From: Candidatus Tectimicrobiota bacterium
GTDB lineage: Bacteria > UBA8248 > JACPRG01
Reading direction: 5' to 3'
Assembly (NCBI GenBank): GCA_016190025.1
Contig: JACPRG010000019.1
Span: forward strand, 1-25,090
DNA: 25,090 bases
Shown here: positions 23,266 through 25,090 of the stretch, piece by piece
Numbering within the stretch: the stretch's first letter is position 1
How the letters are laid out: each line of letters opens with the position of its first letter
Program-made: the position numbers and the translations under genes
The notes under the pieces: generated by a model
Told to the model about the DNA's origin: nothing
The model's database searches: none
The model's input: the letters and a program-made list of their open reading frames with translations, nothing else

Positions 23266-23339
23266 TGGCTGGGGAGCTAGGATTCGAACCTAGGTTTTCT
23301 GATCCAGAGTCAGACGTCCTGCCGCTGGACGACTCCCCA
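23266..23339 (-). tRNA. tRNA-Gln (anticodon CUG)
   Basis: On the minus strand it begins TGGGGAG and ends CTCCCCA-G-CCA. The anticodon arm TCTGA-CTCTGGA-TCAGA gives anticodon CTG, and the T-arm is CTAGG-TTCGAAT-CCTAG. CCA is encoded. It lies between gltX and tRNA-Glu, right behind a strong promoter. Confidence 0.95.
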
Positions 23340-23355
23340 AGGGTTTCGTGTGAAA

Positions 23356-23384
23356 AATATAGCTGGCCCGCCGGTCCGGGTCAA
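23356..23384 (-). promoter_or_regulatory. Sigma-70 promoter of the tRNA-Gln/tRNA-Glu operon
   Basis: On the minus strand TTGACC (23384-23379) and TATATT (23361-23356) are separated by exactly 17 bases. The predicted start is about ten bases before the tRNA-Gln 5' end. The -35 box begins 16 bases after the gltX stop, so the tRNAs can be transcribed independently of gltX. Confidence 0.8.
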
Positions 23385-23399
23385 GGCCGCCGCCCGGAT

Positions 23400-24827
23400 T
23401 CATCCGGGAACGGCGCCTTTCTCGATGCGGGCGATGGCCCGGTCGAGGCGGGAGAGGGTCTCCTCCCTGCCCAGGATGGACAGGACCTCCGTGATGGGGG
23501 GGCTGACGGTTCCGCCCGTCACGGCGACGCGCGCGGGCTGCGCCACCGCCACGAGCTTCACCCCGTCCTCTTCCACGATCCGCTCGAAGACCTGGTGAAT
23601 GGATTCTTCCCCGAAGTCCCGCAGGCCGGCGAGGCGGGAGCGGAGCTTCTTGAGCCGCTCTCCGCTCTCGGGGGTCAGGAACTTCTCCGCGGCCTTCCCG
23701 TCGTAATCGAAGTCCGAGCGGTAGAAGTACCGGGCCGAGCGCGCCAGCTCCTTCAGCGTCCGGGACCGCTCGCGGAGGCTCCGGATGACCCTCTCCAAAA
23801 ACCGCCGGCCGGCCGGGTCCTCCGGGACCTCGACGCCCTCCTCGGCCAGGAAGGGCGCGAGCCGCGGGATGATCTCCGGCGGCTCCATCCGGTTCATGTG
23901 CTGCGAGTTCACCCAGAGGAGCTTGTCCACGTCGAAGATGGCCGCCGAGGTCCCGATGGGCTCCAGGCTGAAGAGGCCGATGATCTCTTGCCGGGTGAAG
24001 ATCTCCTGGTCTCCGTGCGACCACCCCAGGCGGACGAGATAGTTGATGGTCGCCTCCGGGAGGAACCCCTCCCGCTGGTACTCCTGGACGGAGGTCGCGC
24101 CGTGCCTCTTGCTGAGGCGCTTTCGGTCGGGACCGAGGATCAGGGAGACGTGGGCGAACTGGGGCAGCTCCCAGCCCAGGCCGGCGTAGATCATGGCCTG
24201 GCGGGGCGTGTTGGCCAGGTGGTCGTCGCCCCGGATGACGTGGCTGACGCGCATGTCCACGTCGTCCACCACGACGGCGAAGTTGTACGTCGGCGTCCCG
24301 TCGCTGCGGAGGATGATCATGTCGTCCAGTTGGGCGTTGTCGAAGGAGACGTCCCCGCGCAGGAGGTCGTGAATGACGGTCGTCCCCTCTTGGGGGGCCT
24401 TGAAGCGCAGGGCGAAGGGGAGGCCGGGCTCGTCCGTCCGGCTCCTGCAGCGGCCGTCGTAGCGGGGCGTGCGCCCCTCGGCCCGCGCCCGCTCCCGCAT
24501 CTCCTCCAGTTCCTCGGGGGCGCAGTAGCAGCGGTACGCCTTGCCCTCGGCCAGCAGGCGCTGCGCGTACTCCGTGTAGATGGCCTGCCGCTCCGTCTGG
24601 CGGTGAGGCCCCTCGTCCCAGTCGATCCCGAGCCAGCGCAGGGCGTCCAGGATCTGCTGGATGGACTCGTCGGTCGAGCGCTCCCGGTCGGTGTCCTCGA
24701 TGCGGAGGATGAACTTTCCCCCGTGGCGCCGGGCGAAGAACCAGTTGAAGAGCGCGGTGCGGACCCCGCCGATGTGGAGGAATCCCGTCGGACTCGGGGC
24801 GAAGCGGACTCGGACCTCTGTGCTCAT
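23400..24827 (-). CDS. gltX: Glutamyl-tRNA synthetase
   Basis: Class I aminoacyl-tRNA synthetase that charges tRNA-Glu. It is 475 residues, normal for bacterial GltX. The HIGH-type motif is FLHIGG (about 17-21), and the KMSKS-type motif is KRLSK (236-240). IRGDDHLANTP (198-208) and RFAPSPTG at the start are typical GluRS sequences. ATG 24827 is preceded by GAGG with a short spacer; upstream in-frame ATGs at 24854 and beyond would add low-complexity residues. It sits immediately upstream of tRNA-Gln and tRNA-Glu. If the organism lacks GlnRS, this enzyme would also misacylate tRNA-Gln for GatCAB, but the window does not show whether that is so. Confidence 0.95.
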   Translation of the reverse strand: MSTEVRVRFAPSPTGFLHIGGVRTALFNWFFARRHGGKFILRIEDTDRERSTDESIQQILDALRWLGIDWDEGPHRQTERQAIYTEYAQRLLAEGKAYRCYCAPEELEEMRERARAEGRTPRYDGRCRSRTDEPGLPFALRFKAPQEGTTVIHDLLRGDVSFDNAQLDDMIILRSDGTPTYNFAVVVDDVDMRVSHVIRGDDHLANTPRQAMIYAGLGWELPQFAHVSLILGPDRKRLSKRHGATSVQEYQREGFLPEATINYLVRLGWSHGDQEIFTRQEIIGLFSLEPIGTSAAIFDVDKLLWVNSQHMNRMEPPEIIPRLAPFLAEEGVEVPEDPAGRRFLERVIRSLRERSRTLKELARSARYFYRSDFDYDGKAAEKFLTPESGERLKKLRSRLAGLRDFGEESIHQVFERIVEEDGVKLVAVAQPARVAVTGGTVSPPITEVLSILGREETLSRLDRAIARIEKGAVPG

Positions 24828-25090
24828 TGAGACCTCGCTGCGCGATTCGGCCATTTGTTCCCTCAGCAAGATAGGTTTTTCCGGCGAAGGGGTAAAGGGG
24901 GCGGGAGGAAAGAAAAATGGCAGGCCGGGCATCTTGAAAGGTCTATGGCCTTGTGCCGACACCCTGAGCCGGGCGTTCGGTGGAACGGGGGAGAAGAAGG
25001 ACAGGGCGGGCATCTTGCCCGCCGCCAGGCTGAAAGGTCATCGACCCGCGCCCGGCCCCCCTCTGTGTTGGGCAAAGACAAGCTTTGCAG
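24828..25090. other. Upstream region of gltX with a hairpin repeat
   Basis: No gene is recognised in these 263 bases. GGCGGGC-ATCTT-GCCCGCC at 25005-25023 is a perfect 7-bp hairpin whose arms equal the inner stem at 433-451. GGGCATCTTG occurs twice (24927-24936 partly, and around 25009-25017), suggesting further degenerate copies. No convincing gltX promoter was found. Confidence 0.5.

Noticed and set aside
23235..24830. Long plus-strand frame through the tRNA-Gln gene and opposite gltX
   Set aside because: It reads across a tRNA and mirrors gltX, and its sequence is low-complexity.

Overview
The window is GC-rich bacterial chromosome, probably from an uncultured environmental lineage. It carries molybdenum hydroxylases, an LLM-class oxidoreductase, NMT1-type binding proteins and a gltX/tRNA-Gln/tRNA-Glu locus. 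This mix recalls Desulfobacterota, Methylomirabilota/Rokubacteria and similar groups, but nothing here fixes the phylum. Gene starts mostly have clear Shine-Dalgarno sequences, and one textbook sigma-70 promoter drives the tRNAs.

Layout. Bases 1-695 hold no gene but a dense run of different hairpin-forming palindromes. Bases 696-4458 (+) encode a complete three-subunit molybdenum hydroxylase in the order Mo subunit, FAD subunit, 2Fe-2S subunit. It is followed by an LLM-class (F420/FMN) oxidoreductase (4574-5527) and a receiver-kinase-receiver hybrid signalling protein (5714-7330). A bidirectional terminator separates this block from two tandem minus-strand glgC-type ADP-glucose pyrophosphorylase genes. 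The spacer between the two glgC genes is AT-richer and full of small repeats.

A second Mo-subunit gene (11196-13475, -) has no FAD or Fe-S partner beside it. It is divergent from a MOSC-domain gene. From there a co-directional plus-strand series runs to 23108: MOSC protein, alpha/beta hydrolase of the 2,6-dihydroxypseudooxynicotine hydrolase/FrsA type, NMT1-like binding protein, NicX/M29-like metalloenzyme, small SCP2-like protein, M24 (creatinase-like) protein lacking most metal ligands, SDR oxidoreductase, MFS transporter and a second NMT1-like binding protein. The window closes with tRNA-Glu(CUC), tRNA-Gln(CUG) and gltX on the minus strand.

How the genes may work together. Mo hydroxylases add water-derived hydroxyl groups to N-heterocycles or related rings, and MOSC proteins are linked to Mo-cofactor sulfur chemistry. 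The hydrolase and the NicX/M29-like protein belong to families that include C-C hydrolysis and ring cleavage in nicotine/nicotinate breakdown. With the binding proteins and MFS carrier, the 11-23 kb region reads best as a catabolic island for an unidentified, possibly N-heterocyclic, compound. This is inference from families and order only.

Most notable structure: the final binding-protein gene lies between the intact tRNA-Glu/tRNA-Gln pair and a decayed copy of the same pair at 21884-22010, which indicates duplication or insertion at the tRNA locus. Palindromic elements at 597-615 and 20484-20502 match at 18 of 19 bases, showing a dispersed repeat family.
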